The position numbers and the translations under genes were made by a program. DNA of 64,000 nucleotides from Flavobacterium sp. JAD_PAG50586_2. Lineage in GTDB: Bacteria > Bacteroidota > Bacteroidia > Flavobacteriales > Flavobacteriaceae. Position 1 is the stretch's first letter; every line of letters begins with the position of its first letter. The notes beneath the pieces were generated by a model. It was not told where the DNA came from, did no database searches, and was given only the letters and a program-made list of their open reading frames with translations. Below are positions 8,770 through 17,632 of this stretch, piece after piece. The DNA lies in NCBI GenBank assembly GCA_023213215.1, contig CP096136.1:1426001-1490000 (forward strand), read 5' to 3'.

Positions 8770-10344
8770 CTATTCCTCTACCAACATGGCTGCCAACTGT
8801 ATGTCTTTCCCATAAATATCCTTATAGAAATTAATGTTGCCTTCTTCATCAACTAAGGCAGTAAAATAACCAATATACACCGGAATTTTTTCTTTTAGTG
8901 TATACCATTTTTCTTTGTTTCTGTGCATGGCTGTATCTATCTTTTCAGATGTCCAGTTAGGATCATTTTCCAGAATCAAATTGGCCAACTCCTTTGGTTT
9001 TTCCACACGGATGCAGCCATGGCTAAAGGCACGTTTCTCTGAACTGAACAAACTTTTAGACGGTGTGTCGTGCAGGTAAATATTGTTGCTGTTTGGAAAC
9101 AGGAACTTAACCAGCCCTAGAGAATTCCTTGGCCCGGGCTTCTGTCTTACGGCTCCGTTATTCCATTCCATATTGTGTTTCGACAGATAGTTATTATCCT
9201 TCTTCATTTCGGGTATGATTTCGTTCTTTATGATACTGGGTGGAACATTCCAATACGGACTAAACACAATATAACTCATCATGCCGCTGAAAACGACCGT
9301 CTTGTTCATCGTAGTTCCGACCACGACATTGCATCGCAACGCTAATTTTTCATCCTTAAAATAACTCAATTTATAAGATGGTATATTGACAAAAATATAT
9401 TCTTTGGCCTTAGTTACATCGGTCGAAACCCATCGGCAGCGCTCCATATTTACAACAATGGTTTTGATGCGTTCACTAATTGGTACGTTCATTTCATCTA
9501 TATGTTTGGGAAGAATGGTCTTGTCCTTTGTAAAACCCATCCGTTTCTTGAATTTCAATACTGCCTGCTGGAGTGAGAATCCGTATAACTGCCTGCCCGA
9601 GTCTTCGGAAATATCTCCGGTAAGGAATAACCTGTTCCTGATTTTGGCCACGACCGCTGAACTATCTCCAGGCTTGATGGAAACAAAATCCTTTGCAACG
9701 GTAATCGAATCCCAGCCACCTTTTTGTTCAATGTCCCTATATTTTTGCAGGACTGCCTTAAGCTTATAGTACTGATCTATTTGTTGATTCTTACTCTCCA
9801 GTAATTTTGGGTCGACCAGCAAAGAATCAAGATAACCTACATAGGACTGTTTTTTTCTCGGAAGGTACCATCCTAGTTCTTCTATTTTCGTACTGTCAAT
9901 TCCCTGCAGTGTTTTATTGACATAAAAGAAATAATAATTGGACAGGAATAATTCGGTATCCACATCGGGTTTTGTGTTATTCTTTTCCAATAGCTGGTCA
10001 AGCATTTCCTTGTAGGGTAATTTGGCCTCAACACCTTCATGAGATAAGTTATTGATTTTATTGTAAATAACGTCTGCCGTTTCCTTCCTTCCTTTTTGAT
10101 CATACCATATAAAGTCAAAGTTGTTTTTTTGATATAGAGAAACTACCTGTTTTTTGTATAAAACCAACTTTGGATACTTGGCATAAAAAGTGGTAATCAG
10201 GGAACTGTCGAAGGAAACAGCAAAGGTCACAGTCTTCTTTTTGGCCGCAAGGTCCATGTCCTTTTTCTTGTCGCAAAAGGAACTGGTCAGAGAAACCAGC
10301 AGCACTAAAACCATTGAAAATCCATACCCTTTTGCCTTTTTCAT
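8770..10344 (-). CDS. L,D-transpeptidase (YcbB-like), peptidoglycan crosslinking
   Basis: 524 residues. N-terminal signal (VLVLLVSLTSSFC-DKKK, possibly a lipoprotein). A long helical region, with a peptidoglycan-binding segment around SIKPGDSSAVVAKIRNRL. Then a C-terminal YkuD catalytic domain with the nucleophile in SHGCIRVEKP and the His in NNIYLHDTP. The order (scaffold, PG-binding, YkuD) and length match the YcbB/LdtD group, which makes 3-3 meso-DAP crosslinks in the periplasm from tetrapeptide stems. It is divergent from the NTF2-like gene at 10447. Whether it crosslinks peptidoglycan or attaches proteins is not shown by the sequence. Confidence 0.9.
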   Translation of the reverse strand: MKKAKGYGFSMVLVLLVSLTSSFCDKKKDMDLAAKKKTVTFAVSFDSSLITTFYAKYPKLVLYKKQVVSLYQKNNFDFIWYDQKGRKETADVIYNKINNLSHEGVEAKLPYKEMLDQLLEKNNTKPDVDTELFLSNYYFFYVNKTLQGIDSTKIEELGWYLPRKKQSYVGYLDSLLVDPKLLESKNQQIDQYYKLKAVLQKYRDIEQKGGWDSITVAKDFVSIKPGDSSAVVAKIRNRLFLTGDISEDSGRQLYGFSLQQAVLKFKKRMGFTKDKTILPKHIDEMNVPISERIKTIVVNMERCRWVSTDVTKAKEYIFVNIPSYKLSYFKDEKLALRCNVVVGTTMNKTVVFSGMMSYIVFSPYWNVPPSIIKNEIIPEMKKDNNYLSKHNMEWNNGAVRQKPGPRNSLGLVKFLFPNSNNIYLHDTPSKSLFSSEKRAFSHGCIRVEKPKELANLILENDPNWTSEKIDTAMHRNKEKWYTLKEKIPVYIGYFTALVDEEGNINFYKDIYGKDIQLAAMLVEE

Positions 10345-10397
10345 AACGATGTTAATTTATTTTATAAAAATACGAAAACTACTATTACGGTAAACAG

Positions 10398-10405
10398 TAT
10401 ATTTA
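10398..10405 (+). promoter_or_regulatory. Possible -7 box of the NTF2-like gene
   Basis: TATATTTA, one mismatch from TAnnTTTG, 41 bases before the ATG at 10447. Confidence 0.3.
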
Positions 10406-10446
10406 CTTGCTGGTGCAATGATAGTCAAACTACAATACATACTATT

Positions 10447-10950
10447 ATGAAAAATTTACTTCTTTTTATACTAATCCCATTTTCCATCACTAACGGTAAT
10501 GCTCAGTCTGGACAGGAAACAAAAATAAATCAAACACTTGATGGCTGGCACAAAGCAGCTTCGGAAGCAAACTATGAGAATTATTTTGACGTAATGGCTG
10601 ATAATGCAATTTTCATTGGAACAGACGCTACAGAAAACTGGACAAAACCCGCTTTTGAGGCTTATGCTCAACCTCATTTTGCCAAAGGTAAGGCGTGGAG
10701 TTTTACATGTTTGGAAAGGAATATTTATTTTAATGCCGATAAAACCGTGGCTTGGTTTGATGAATTGCTTGACACGCAAATGAAAATTTGCCGTGGCTCA
10801 GGTGTAGTGGTATTACAAAATGGAAAATGGAAAATAATGCACTATGTGTTATCAATGACTATACCAAATGATACTTCTGACGAGGTGGTTAAAATAAAGT
10901 CTCCCATTGAAGAATCCCTCATAACAGCGCTGAAAAATAAAAAGGAATAG
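10447..10950 (+). CDS. Secreted NTF2-like (SnoaL/DUF4440-type) protein
   Basis: 167 residues. An N-terminal signal peptide (LLLFILIPFSITNGNAQ) is followed by a single NTF2-like cone domain: INQTLDGWHKAASEANYENYFDVMADNAIFIGTD typical of the helix-strand start, then AWFDELLDTQM and GVVVLQNGKWKIMHYVLSM as the C-terminal strands. Such domains bind small ligands or act as isomerases or hydrolases, and no catalytic residue is diagnostic here. Apparently monocistronic; no clear terminator follows. Family call is good, function unknown. Confidence 0.8.
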   Translation: MKNLLLFILIPFSITNGNAQSGQETKINQTLDGWHKAASEANYENYFDVMADNAIFIGTDATENWTKPAFEAYAQPHFAKGKAWSFTCLERNIYFNADKTVAWFDELLDTQMKICRGSGVVVLQNGKWKIMHYVLSMTIPNDTSDEVVKIKSPIEESLITALKNKKE

Positions 10951-10996
10951 TTTTAAGTGATTATTGTGAACTTAAGGTATTTCAACATTCTTTTTT

Positions 10997-11034
10997 CCGA
11001 ATGTCCACCGGACATTCTCCTCTTAATATCAAAT
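10997..11034 (+). repeat. Second intergenic repeat module (38 bp)
   Basis: CCGAATGTCCACCGGACATT followed by CTCCTCTTAATATCAAAT. It contains a perfect GAATGTCC-ACC-GGACATTC hairpin (10999-11017). The same module recurs in reverse orientation at 51765-51803, there joined to a copy of the main dispersed repeat. The 10951-11435 stretch otherwise holds only the 34-residue ORF and its terminator. Confidence 0.65.
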
Positions 11035-11092
11035 CCTAAAACCATAATCTTTTTTTCTCGTAACTAAGTTATGACCCCCAAATTCAAAGATT

Positions 11093-11197
11093 ATGGATAT
11101 CAATAAAAAAATAAATAATTTATTCGGCGCCGTTACTTTTATAGTCATGATTGCTGTATTCCTTGTATTTTATTTAGCACTGTTTGCTCCAGTTTAA
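11093..11197 (+). CDS. 34-residue membrane peptide, unknown
   Basis: ATG at 11093 to TAA at 11197. Short charged start (MDINKKINNLFG) and one strong hydrophobic span (AVTFIVMIAVFLVFYLALFA). An A-rich leader AAATTCAAAGATT precedes it; the gene at 11436 has a similar leader ending CCTAAAGATT. A clear terminator (11282-11320) follows, which supports expression. It resembles the short single-helix subunits of respiratory or transport complexes, but I cannot assign it. Confidence 0.5.
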   Translation: MDINKKINNLFGAVTFIVMIAVFLVFYLALFAPV

Positions 11198-11281
11198 AAA
11201 CAATAAGCCAATGCCTTGTTAAGAAATCCAAGTCAGCAACCCTAAAACTACTTGATGTTTTGGTTAGTTTTGTTTAGAGAG

Positions 11282-11320
11282 AAAAGCGCTGTTTTATGTC
11301 AAAAACAGCGCTTTTTGTTT
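11282..11320 (+). terminator. Intrinsic terminator after the 34-residue ORF
   Basis: AAAAGCGCTGTTTT-ATGTC-AAAACAGCGCTTTTT stem-loop and T run, placed between the small ORF and the gene at 11436. Confidence 0.85.
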
Positions 11321-11435
11321 TTTAAATAGCTTAAGCCTTATAAAGAAATAATCTAAATAGCCGAAAATTCAACATTCTACAAAACCGCTCTTTTTGTTTT
11401 GCCGTAAATCAATTTACAAACAAAACCTAAAGATT

Positions 11436-11888
11436 ATGAAAGCAAATGAAAAACCCGCGATGACAATCGGTAAGAAGATAAAAATTGGAGTACTAAGCAT
11501 ACTTGGATTTTTAGTATTGATGTTTATAATATTAGTCTACCACATTGCAAATGCAAGACCGGTAGAAAACGCAACAATTCAGGTAAGCCGAATAGATTTT
11601 GACAAACCGTTTGACTCAATGGCAGCCGTCGACATCAGACAGAAATTGCATGATATCGAAGGCGTAAAAAGCGACATCATTATAAAAAGGAATGTGGTCG
11701 TTTATTTTCATGATAACAAAGTTGCCGATTCGAAAAAGGTATATGATGAACTAATGGAAACGGGACATTATAAAGCAGAACGCTTTTTATTACCCGAAAG
11801 CATGGCCAACAAACAGGTTTGTCCGGTAATGAATGAGGATGGGATAAGTTATAAGTTTACCAAGTTTGTCCAACGTGTATTCAATTAA
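11436..11888 (+). CDS. Membrane-anchored protein with degenerate HMA-like (ferredoxin-fold) domain
   Basis: 150 residues from the ATG at 11436. An upstream in-frame non-ATG start is possible, but the A-rich leader sits before this ATG. It has one N-terminal transmembrane helix (GVLSILGFLVLMFIILVYHI), then about 100 exported residues: IQVSRIDFDKPFDSMAAVDIRQKL, IEGVKSDIIIKRNVVVYF, KKVYDELMETGHYKAERF. The beta-alpha-beta-beta-alpha-beta order resembles a heavy-metal-associated domain but lacks the CxxC. A lone Cys (QVCPVMNEDG) lies near the end. It is 17 bases upstream of the globin-like lipoprotein gene and surely cotranscribed with it. The HMA comparison is my reading of the pattern, not a recognised match. 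Confidence 0.6.
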   Translation: MKANEKPAMTIGKKIKIGVLSILGFLVLMFIILVYHIANARPVENATIQVSRIDFDKPFDSMAAVDIRQKLHDIEGVKSDIIIKRNVVVYFHDNKVADSKKVYDELMETGHYKAERFLLPESMANKQVCPVMNEDGISYKFTKFVQRVFN

Positions 11889-11905
11889 TCTTAAATATAA
11901 AAACT

Positions 11906-12490
11906 ATGACTAAGTATTCAAAATTTGCACTAGTTGCATTAGTATTTGGAGCATTGGCATTCACATCTTGCAGTAAAGGTGATGATCCTGCTCCACCAGC
12001 CTCAATCTACGCGAGATTAGGAGGCACAACATTGGTTGATGATCCGGACAGTTCGGATCCGGCGGTAAAAATCGAATCAGGACGATTAGCTTACCGAAAA
12101 GTGATCAACACTACCGTTGGTCTAATTGTAGCCGACGTACAATCAGGCGCATCAGGAAATTTAGGAGCACATTTTGCACCGGTTTTAACTGAAGTAGGTG
12201 CCGGGAACACAACAAATTTAGCCACACTGGTAGATAATTTAACTGATTTTTTCTCTTTTAATACAGGAGGAACCAATGCAGTTAATACTTATAGTGGTTT
12301 GGATATGGTAACCGCTCACAATCCGGCATTAAATAACCGAATGGGAACTACTTCTACCAATGCCGACTTTACAAAATTTGAAGGTTATGTTGGTGCTGCA
12401 GCTGTACAAAATGGTGTTGCAGCAAACACACAACTTTACACCGATATTGTAGCAGTATTGGAATCATTGAGAGATCCTGTCGTTCAATAA
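11906..12490 (+). CDS. Lipoprotein with truncated-hemoglobin-like (group 1) domain
   Basis: 194 residues. Lipoprotein signal with lipobox AFTSC (Cys about residue 22), a short SKGDDPAPPA linker, then SIYARLGGTTLVDD, AYRKVINTTVGLIVAD, LVDNLTDFFSFNTGG, YSGLDMVTAHNPA, DFTKFEGYVGAAA and IVAVLESLRDPVV. The order YxRLGG ... VDxxxxFF ... GG ... YxGxxMxxAH ... DFxxFxxxL ... LxxLRxxVV is that of group 1 truncated globins, and the His in MVTAH falls at the proximal heme-ligand position. Unlike classical cytosolic globins it would be anchored on the cell surface or periplasmic face. It may bind heme or may have lost it. Operon with the 11436 gene; terminator follows. Confidence 0.65.
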   Translation: MTKYSKFALVALVFGALAFTSCSKGDDPAPPASIYARLGGTTLVDDPDSSDPAVKIESGRLAYRKVINTTVGLIVADVQSGASGNLGAHFAPVLTEVGAGNTTNLATLVDNLTDFFSFNTGGTNAVNTYSGLDMVTAHNPALNNRMGTTSTNADFTKFEGYVGAAAVQNGVAANTQLYTDIVAVLESLRDPVVQ

Positions 12491-12516
12491 TAAGGTTTTT
12501 GTTTTTGTTTAAAAGA

Positions 12517-12549
12517 AAAACGCTACCTGTCTTTGGGTAGCGTTTTTTT
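12517..12549 (+). terminator. Intrinsic terminator after the globin-like gene (also faces tdh)
   Basis: AAAACGCTACC-TGTCTTTG-GGTAGCGTTTT with T run; the symmetric A/T flanks suit both converging transcripts. Confidence 0.9.
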
Positions 12550-12556
12550 ATTATAG

Positions 12557-13494
12557 TTATTTTAAATTCTCAAGCATTTCATCGGTCATTAAATCCAAAT
12601 CGAATTTGTGTTTCCAGTTCCAATGTTCTGCTGCGCAACTATCGTCTATAGAGGCCGGCCAACTGTCAGCAATCTTTTGACGGAAGTCAGGCTTATAGCT
12701 TATTGTAAATCCCGGAATGCGTTTCCTGATTGCTGTTGCAATTTCGGCCGGTGTAAAACTTACGCCTGACAAATTATAAGAAGAACGTATTTTTATAGCT
12801 TCACTCGGTGCCTGCATAATTTCTACGGTAGCTCGAATGGCATCATCCATATACATCATTGGCAAAGCCGTATTTGCAGAAAGGAAACATTCGTATTTTC
12901 CGTCCTTCAAAGCTTTGTGATAGATATCTACAGCATAATCTGTCGTTCCTCCGCCCGGTTCGGTGGACCAGCTAATCAGTCCCGGATAACGGATGCTTCG
13001 AACGTCAACGCCATATATATTGTGGTAGTATTCACACCATCTTTCACCTGTCTGTTTACTGATTCCGTATACCGTTGTTGGTTCCATGATTGTAAATTGA
13101 GGTGTATTCTCTCTGGGTGTTGTTGGTCCAAAAACTGCAATGCTTGATGGCCAGAATATCTTTTTGATTTTTCCGGCTTTCGCCAGATTTAAAACATGAA
13201 ATAAGGAATTCATATTCAAATCCCACGCAAATGCCGGATTTTTTCTGCAGTCGCGGAAAGCAAAGCGGCCATCAGATAAACATCGGTAATCTGATACTGC
13301 TCGATTAAATGTTCAATCTGATTGTAATCCAAAGCATTGACCACTTCGAAAATTCCATTGTTAACAATATCGTTGTTTAGTTTTCTGATGTCAGAAGCAA
13401 TAACATTATCATTGCCGTAAATGCTTCTCAGTTTTTGTGTAAGTTCGGTTCCGATCTGTCCACATGCACCGATGATTAGGATTTTTGTATTCAT
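12557..13494 (-). CDS. tdh: L-threonine 3-dehydrogenase, SDR type, frameshifted
   Basis: Oxidises L-threonine to 2-amino-3-ketobutyrate with NAD+. Start ATG 13494 (MNTKILIIGACGQIGTEL), with the Rossmann GACGQIG. The catalytic Tyr-Lys pair is in TVYGISKQTGERW, and SIRYPGLISW and SYKPDFRQKIADSWP are hallmarks of the extended-SDR threonine dehydrogenases described from Flavobacterium frigidimaris. Two frames meet at 13239-13244, a run of six T (six A on the coding strand). Seven would give a continuous SATAEKNPAFAWDLNMNSLF. Repaired length about 312 residues, normal. Single gene. The break looks like a homopolymer error. Confidence 0.9.
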
Positions 13495-13613
13495 TATAGT
13501 TGTTTGTTTTTTGCTCCACAAAGATAGCATTTTTCAGAAAGTTAACTTCTTTAAAAAAGCCTTACTATATAAATTTATAATCCCTTTAACTACATCCTAC
13601 TGATGTTTACTTT

Positions 13614-13629
13614 TACCTTTGTACCTTTG
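13614..13629 (+). promoter_or_regulatory. Tandem -7 boxes before the lipoprotein-mfd unit
   Basis: Two adjacent TACCTTTG octamers (13614-13621 and 13622-13629), both perfect matches to TAnnTTTG, 19-34 bases before the ATG at 13648. Confidence 0.6.
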
Positions 13630-13647
13630 TTGCTTTAATTCATTGCC

Positions 13648-14235
13648 ATGAAATTATATTTTTCCTCATTCCTGTTATTAGTGTTGTTGGCTTCCTGTCA
13701 GGACGATCCAAAAGCACGTGCCATTGAACAGGAAAAAGAAACGCAGAAAAGAGAAGTGATATTTACCAATATCAGCAATGGGTGGAATTTTAATTCGATG
13801 CCTACCAACCAAACTGCACGGGATTTAACCTTACAGTGGAACGAATGGCGTGTATTTCTTAATGAAATAGGGCAAAAACCAAAAAGTACTATTGGTGCCT
13901 TTAAGCAAAAGGCAAAAACCCTTTCTAAAAGAGCCGCCGAACTGAACAATAACATTCCGATTCAATATAACATTCCCGAGGTAAAAAGCAGGATAGCTGT
14001 TATCATAACTAAGATCAATGCCATTAATCTGTACATTCATTTAAATCAGATTCCCGATAAAAAGATCGTGCAGTTGGTTCAGGAAGTCAATATTCAATTA
14101 GCTTCAATAAACGCACAACTGGATGAAATCAAACGCATAAAGGAAATCAAGATAGAAGATGGCGAAGGCGATATGCTGCGGATGTTAGATACTACAAGAG
14201 CGATTCCAACTAGTCCAAATCCAAAAACTAAATAA
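13648..14235 (+). CDS. Lipoprotein of unknown function, cotranscribed with mfd
   Basis: 195 residues. Lipoprotein signal (SSFLLLVLLASC-QDDPK, lipobox LLASC). The mature part is mostly helical and charged: TLQWNEWRVFLNEIGQKPKST, AFKQKAKTLSKRAAELNN, VQLVQEVNIQLASINAQLDEIKRI, suggesting a helical bundle or coiled coil. The C-terminus is low-complexity (RAIPTSPNPKTK). Two bases separate it from the mfd start, so the two share the tandem promoter upstream. No family recognised. Confidence 0.75.
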   Translation: MKLYFSSFLLLVLLASCQDDPKARAIEQEKETQKREVIFTNISNGWNFNSMPTNQTARDLTLQWNEWRVFLNEIGQKPKSTIGAFKQKAKTLSKRAAELNNNIPIQYNIPEVKSRIAVIITKINAINLYIHLNQIPDKKIVQLVQEVNIQLASINAQLDEIKRIKEIKIEDGEGDMLRMLDTTRAIPTSPNPKTK

Positions 14236-14237
14236 GT

Positions 14238-17200
14238 TTGAGCTTAGCTTCTTTATACAACAGTTATTTACATTCGACGAAAGTCAAGCAAATAGCCGAC
14301 ACACTCGAAAATCCGTTAGCCAAACTACAACTAAAAGGTCTTTTAGGTTCATCGTTTTCGTTTGTATTCCAGGCCATTTTCAAAAAAAGTGACAAGCCGT
14401 TTCTGTTAATTTTCAATGAAAAGGAAGAAGCAGCTTATTACCTAAATGATCTGGAACAACTGATTGGCAATAACGATGTGCTTTTCTATCCAAGTTCCTA
14501 TCGTCGTCCTTATCAGATTGAGGAAACCGACAATGCCAATGTTTTATTGCGTTCCGAAGTACTGAACCGAATCAATTCGCGCAAAAAACCAGCCGTAATT
14601 GTAACCTATCCCGAAGCACTTTTCGAAAAAGTAGTTACCCGGAAAGAACTCGAAAAAAACACCCTAAAAGTTTCAGTAGGCGAAACAGTTTCTATAGATT
14701 TCATCAACGAAGTATTATTTGAATACGAATTCAAGCGCGTAGATTTTATTACCGAACCAGGAGAATTCTCGGTTCGTGGCGGAATCTTGGATGTGTTTTC
14801 TTTTTCGAATGACAATCCGTATCGGATCGAGTTTTTTGGCAACGAAGTCGACAGCATCCGAACCTTTGATGTGGCGACACAACTTTCGGTAGAAAAGCAG
14901 AGCAAGATTACAATTATTCCCAATCTGGAAAACAAATTCATTAAGGAAAACAGGGAAAGTTTCTTGGAATATATCAGCGACAAAACCGTAATCTGTATTG
15001 AGAATACGGAGTTCCTGACCTCTCAGTTAGAAAAGCTTTTGGGAAAGCCATTGAAACTTTCGATAAGCTTTCCAAAGATGTCAAACATGCAGAACCTCAG
15101 CATCTATTCCTGAATCAGGAAGGATTTTTACGGAAAGCACTGGATTTTTCCATCATCGAATTATCGAACAAACCTTTATTTAAAACGACAAAGACTTTTG
15201 AATTCCACATACAGCCTCAACCGTCCTTCAATAAGCAATTTGATTTGCTGCTGAACAATCTGAGCGACAATCATTTTAATGGCTATACCAATTATTTATT
15301 CTGTTCGAATGAAGGGCAGGCGAATCGTTTCCATGATATATTCGAAAGTATTGATGAAGAAAACAGCGAGAATATCCGAAAGCAATATCATACGATTGTC
15401 TCTTCTATTTACCAAGGTTTTATAGACGAAGAGAACCAAGTTGCGTGTTACACGGACCATCAGATTTTTGAACGTTACCATAAATTCAACATCAAAAACG
15501 GCTATTCCAAAAAGCAGACGCTCACACTAAAAGAACTGAATTCGCTTTCCGTTGGTGATTATGTAACACATATCGACCACGGAATCGGGAAGTTTGGCGG
15601 ACTGCAGAAAATACAGGTCGAAGGTAAAACCCAGGAAGCCATTAAACTGGCTTATGCCGATAATGATATCGTATATGTGAGCATTCATTCGCTGCACAAA
15701 ATATCAAAATATACCGGAAAAGACGGAGCGCCACCGAAAATTTACAAGCTCGGTTCAAATGCGTGGAAAACCTTAAAACAAAAAACAAAAGCGCGTGTCA
15801 AACACATTGCATTTAACTTAATCCAGCTGTATGCGAAGCGTCGTTTGGAAAAAGGTTTTGCGTGCGCACCGGATAGTTACCTGCAAAAAGAACTCGAAAG
15901 TTCCTTTATCTACGAAGACACACCCGACCAGATTACAGCCACTCAAGACGTAAAAGCCGATATGGAAAAAGACCGTCCGATGGACCGATTGGTTTGTGGC
16001 GATGTAGGTTTTGGAAAAACGGAAGTTGCTATTCGTGCAGCTTTCAAAGCCGTTGATAATAGTAAACAGGTTGCCGTTTTGGTTCCCACTACGATTTTGG
16101 CCTACCAGCATTACCGAACGTTTTCTGAACGATTAAAAGACATGCCTGTCAACATTGGTTACCTCAACCGTTTCCGAACGGCCAAGCAAAAAGCAAAAAC
16201 CATAGAAGATTTAGCTTCCGGAAAATTGGACATATTAATCGGAACGCATCAGTTGGTTAGCAAAAATGTCCAATTCAAGGATTTAGGTTTGTTGATTGTG
16301 GATGAAGAACAAAAGTTTGGTGTAAACGTAAAAGACAAACTCAAAACGATTGCTGCTAATGTTGATACGTTAACATTAACCGCAACTCCAATTCCGAGAA
16401 CGCTTCAGTTTTCATTGATGGCGGCTAGAGATTTATCTGTAATTACGACTGCTCCGCCTAACCGTTATCCAATCGAATCGCAGGTTGTTGGTTTTAGCGA
16501 AGAGTTGATCCGTGATGCGATTTCATATGAAATCCAAAGAAACGGGCAGGTTTTCTTTATCAATAACCGAATAGAAAACATCAAGGAAATTGCCGGAATG
16601 ATTCAGCGTTTGGTTCCCGATGCTCGTGTCGGAATCGGTCACGGCCAAATGGAAGGCAACAAACTCGAAGAACTGATGCTTGGTTTTATGAATGGTGAAT
16701 TCGATGTTTTGGTCGCCACCACCATTATAGAAAGTGGTTTGGATGTACCTAATGCCAATACTATTTTCATCAATAACGCTAATAATTTTGGGCTTTCTGA
16801 TTTGCATCAGATGCGTGGACGTGTTGGAAGAAGCAACAAAAAAGCATTCTGCTATTTTATCTGTCCACCGTATTCGGTAATGACTGATGATGCCCGAAAA
16901 CGTATTCAGGCATTGGAACAATTCAGCGAATTGGGAAGCGGATTTAACATTGCGATGAAGGATTTGGAGATTCGTGGAGCCGGAGATTTATTGGGCGGAG
17001 AACAAAGTGGTTTCATTAACGAAATTGGTTTTGATACCTATCAGAAAATCATGAATGAAGCTATTGAAGAGTTAAAAGAAAATGAGTTCAAGGATTTGTA
17101 TGATGACGGAAATGAAAAGGAAGATAAGGAATATGTAAAGGAATTACAGATCGATACCGACTTTGAATTGTTATTTCCTGATGAATATATCAATAATATT

Positions 17201-17599
17201 ACCGAACGTCTGAATTTGTATAATGAGCTTGGAACTATAAAAGATGAAGCTGGTTTGTTGGCTTATGAAAACCAACTGATTGACCGTTTCGGCCCGTTGC
17301 CTAAAGAAGCAAAAGCATTACTGAACAGTATCCGAATCAAATGGATTGCGACGCAGATGGGCATTGAGAAAATCATCATGAAGCAGGGCAAACTAATTGG
17401 GTATTTTGTGGGTGACCAGCAATCGGATTATTACACTTCGAAACAATTCAGGCAGATGCTGCAGTTTGTTCAAACGCATGGTAACATCTGTAAAATGAAA
17501 GAGAAAGAAACCAAGAACGGATTACGCCTGCTGTTAACGTTTGAAAACGTAAAATCCATAAACAAGGCTTTGGAATATATGGAAATGTTGAAACAATAA
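14238..17599 (+). CDS. mfd: Transcription-repair coupling factor Mfd, frameshifted
   Basis: Removes RNA polymerase stalled at DNA lesions and recruits UvrA. The N-terminal UvrB-like region includes FLLIFNEKEEAAYYLNDL, FYPSSYRRPY and GEFSVRGGILDVF. The RNA-polymerase-interacting domain begins SVGDYVTHIDHGIGKFGG. Helicase motifs are VCGDVGFGKTEVA (Walker A), LIVDEEQKFGV (DEEQ), LTLTATPIPRTL and QMRGRVGRS. A TRCF C-terminal domain ends the protein. The frame changes at about 15044-15047 (GGGAAAGCC; one more A restores KAIETFDKLSKDVKHAEP). Repaired length about 1120 residues, normal for Mfd. Mfd is rarely a pseudogene, so a sequencing error is likely. Confidence 0.95.
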
Positions 17600-17626
17600 A
17601 AAACCCCGATTTCTCAGGGTTTTTTT
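17598..17626 (+). terminator. Intrinsic terminator after mfd, probably bidirectional
   Basis: AAAACCC(C)-GATTTCTCA-GGGTTTT with A and T flanks, between the converging mfd and metalloprotease genes. Confidence 0.8.
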
Positions 17627-17632
17627 ATATGA

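Noticed and set aside
11394..11435. Upstream non-ATG start of the HMA-like protein
   Set aside because: The 14 extra codons are the AT-rich leader; the ATG at 11436 has the usual A-rich sequence before it.
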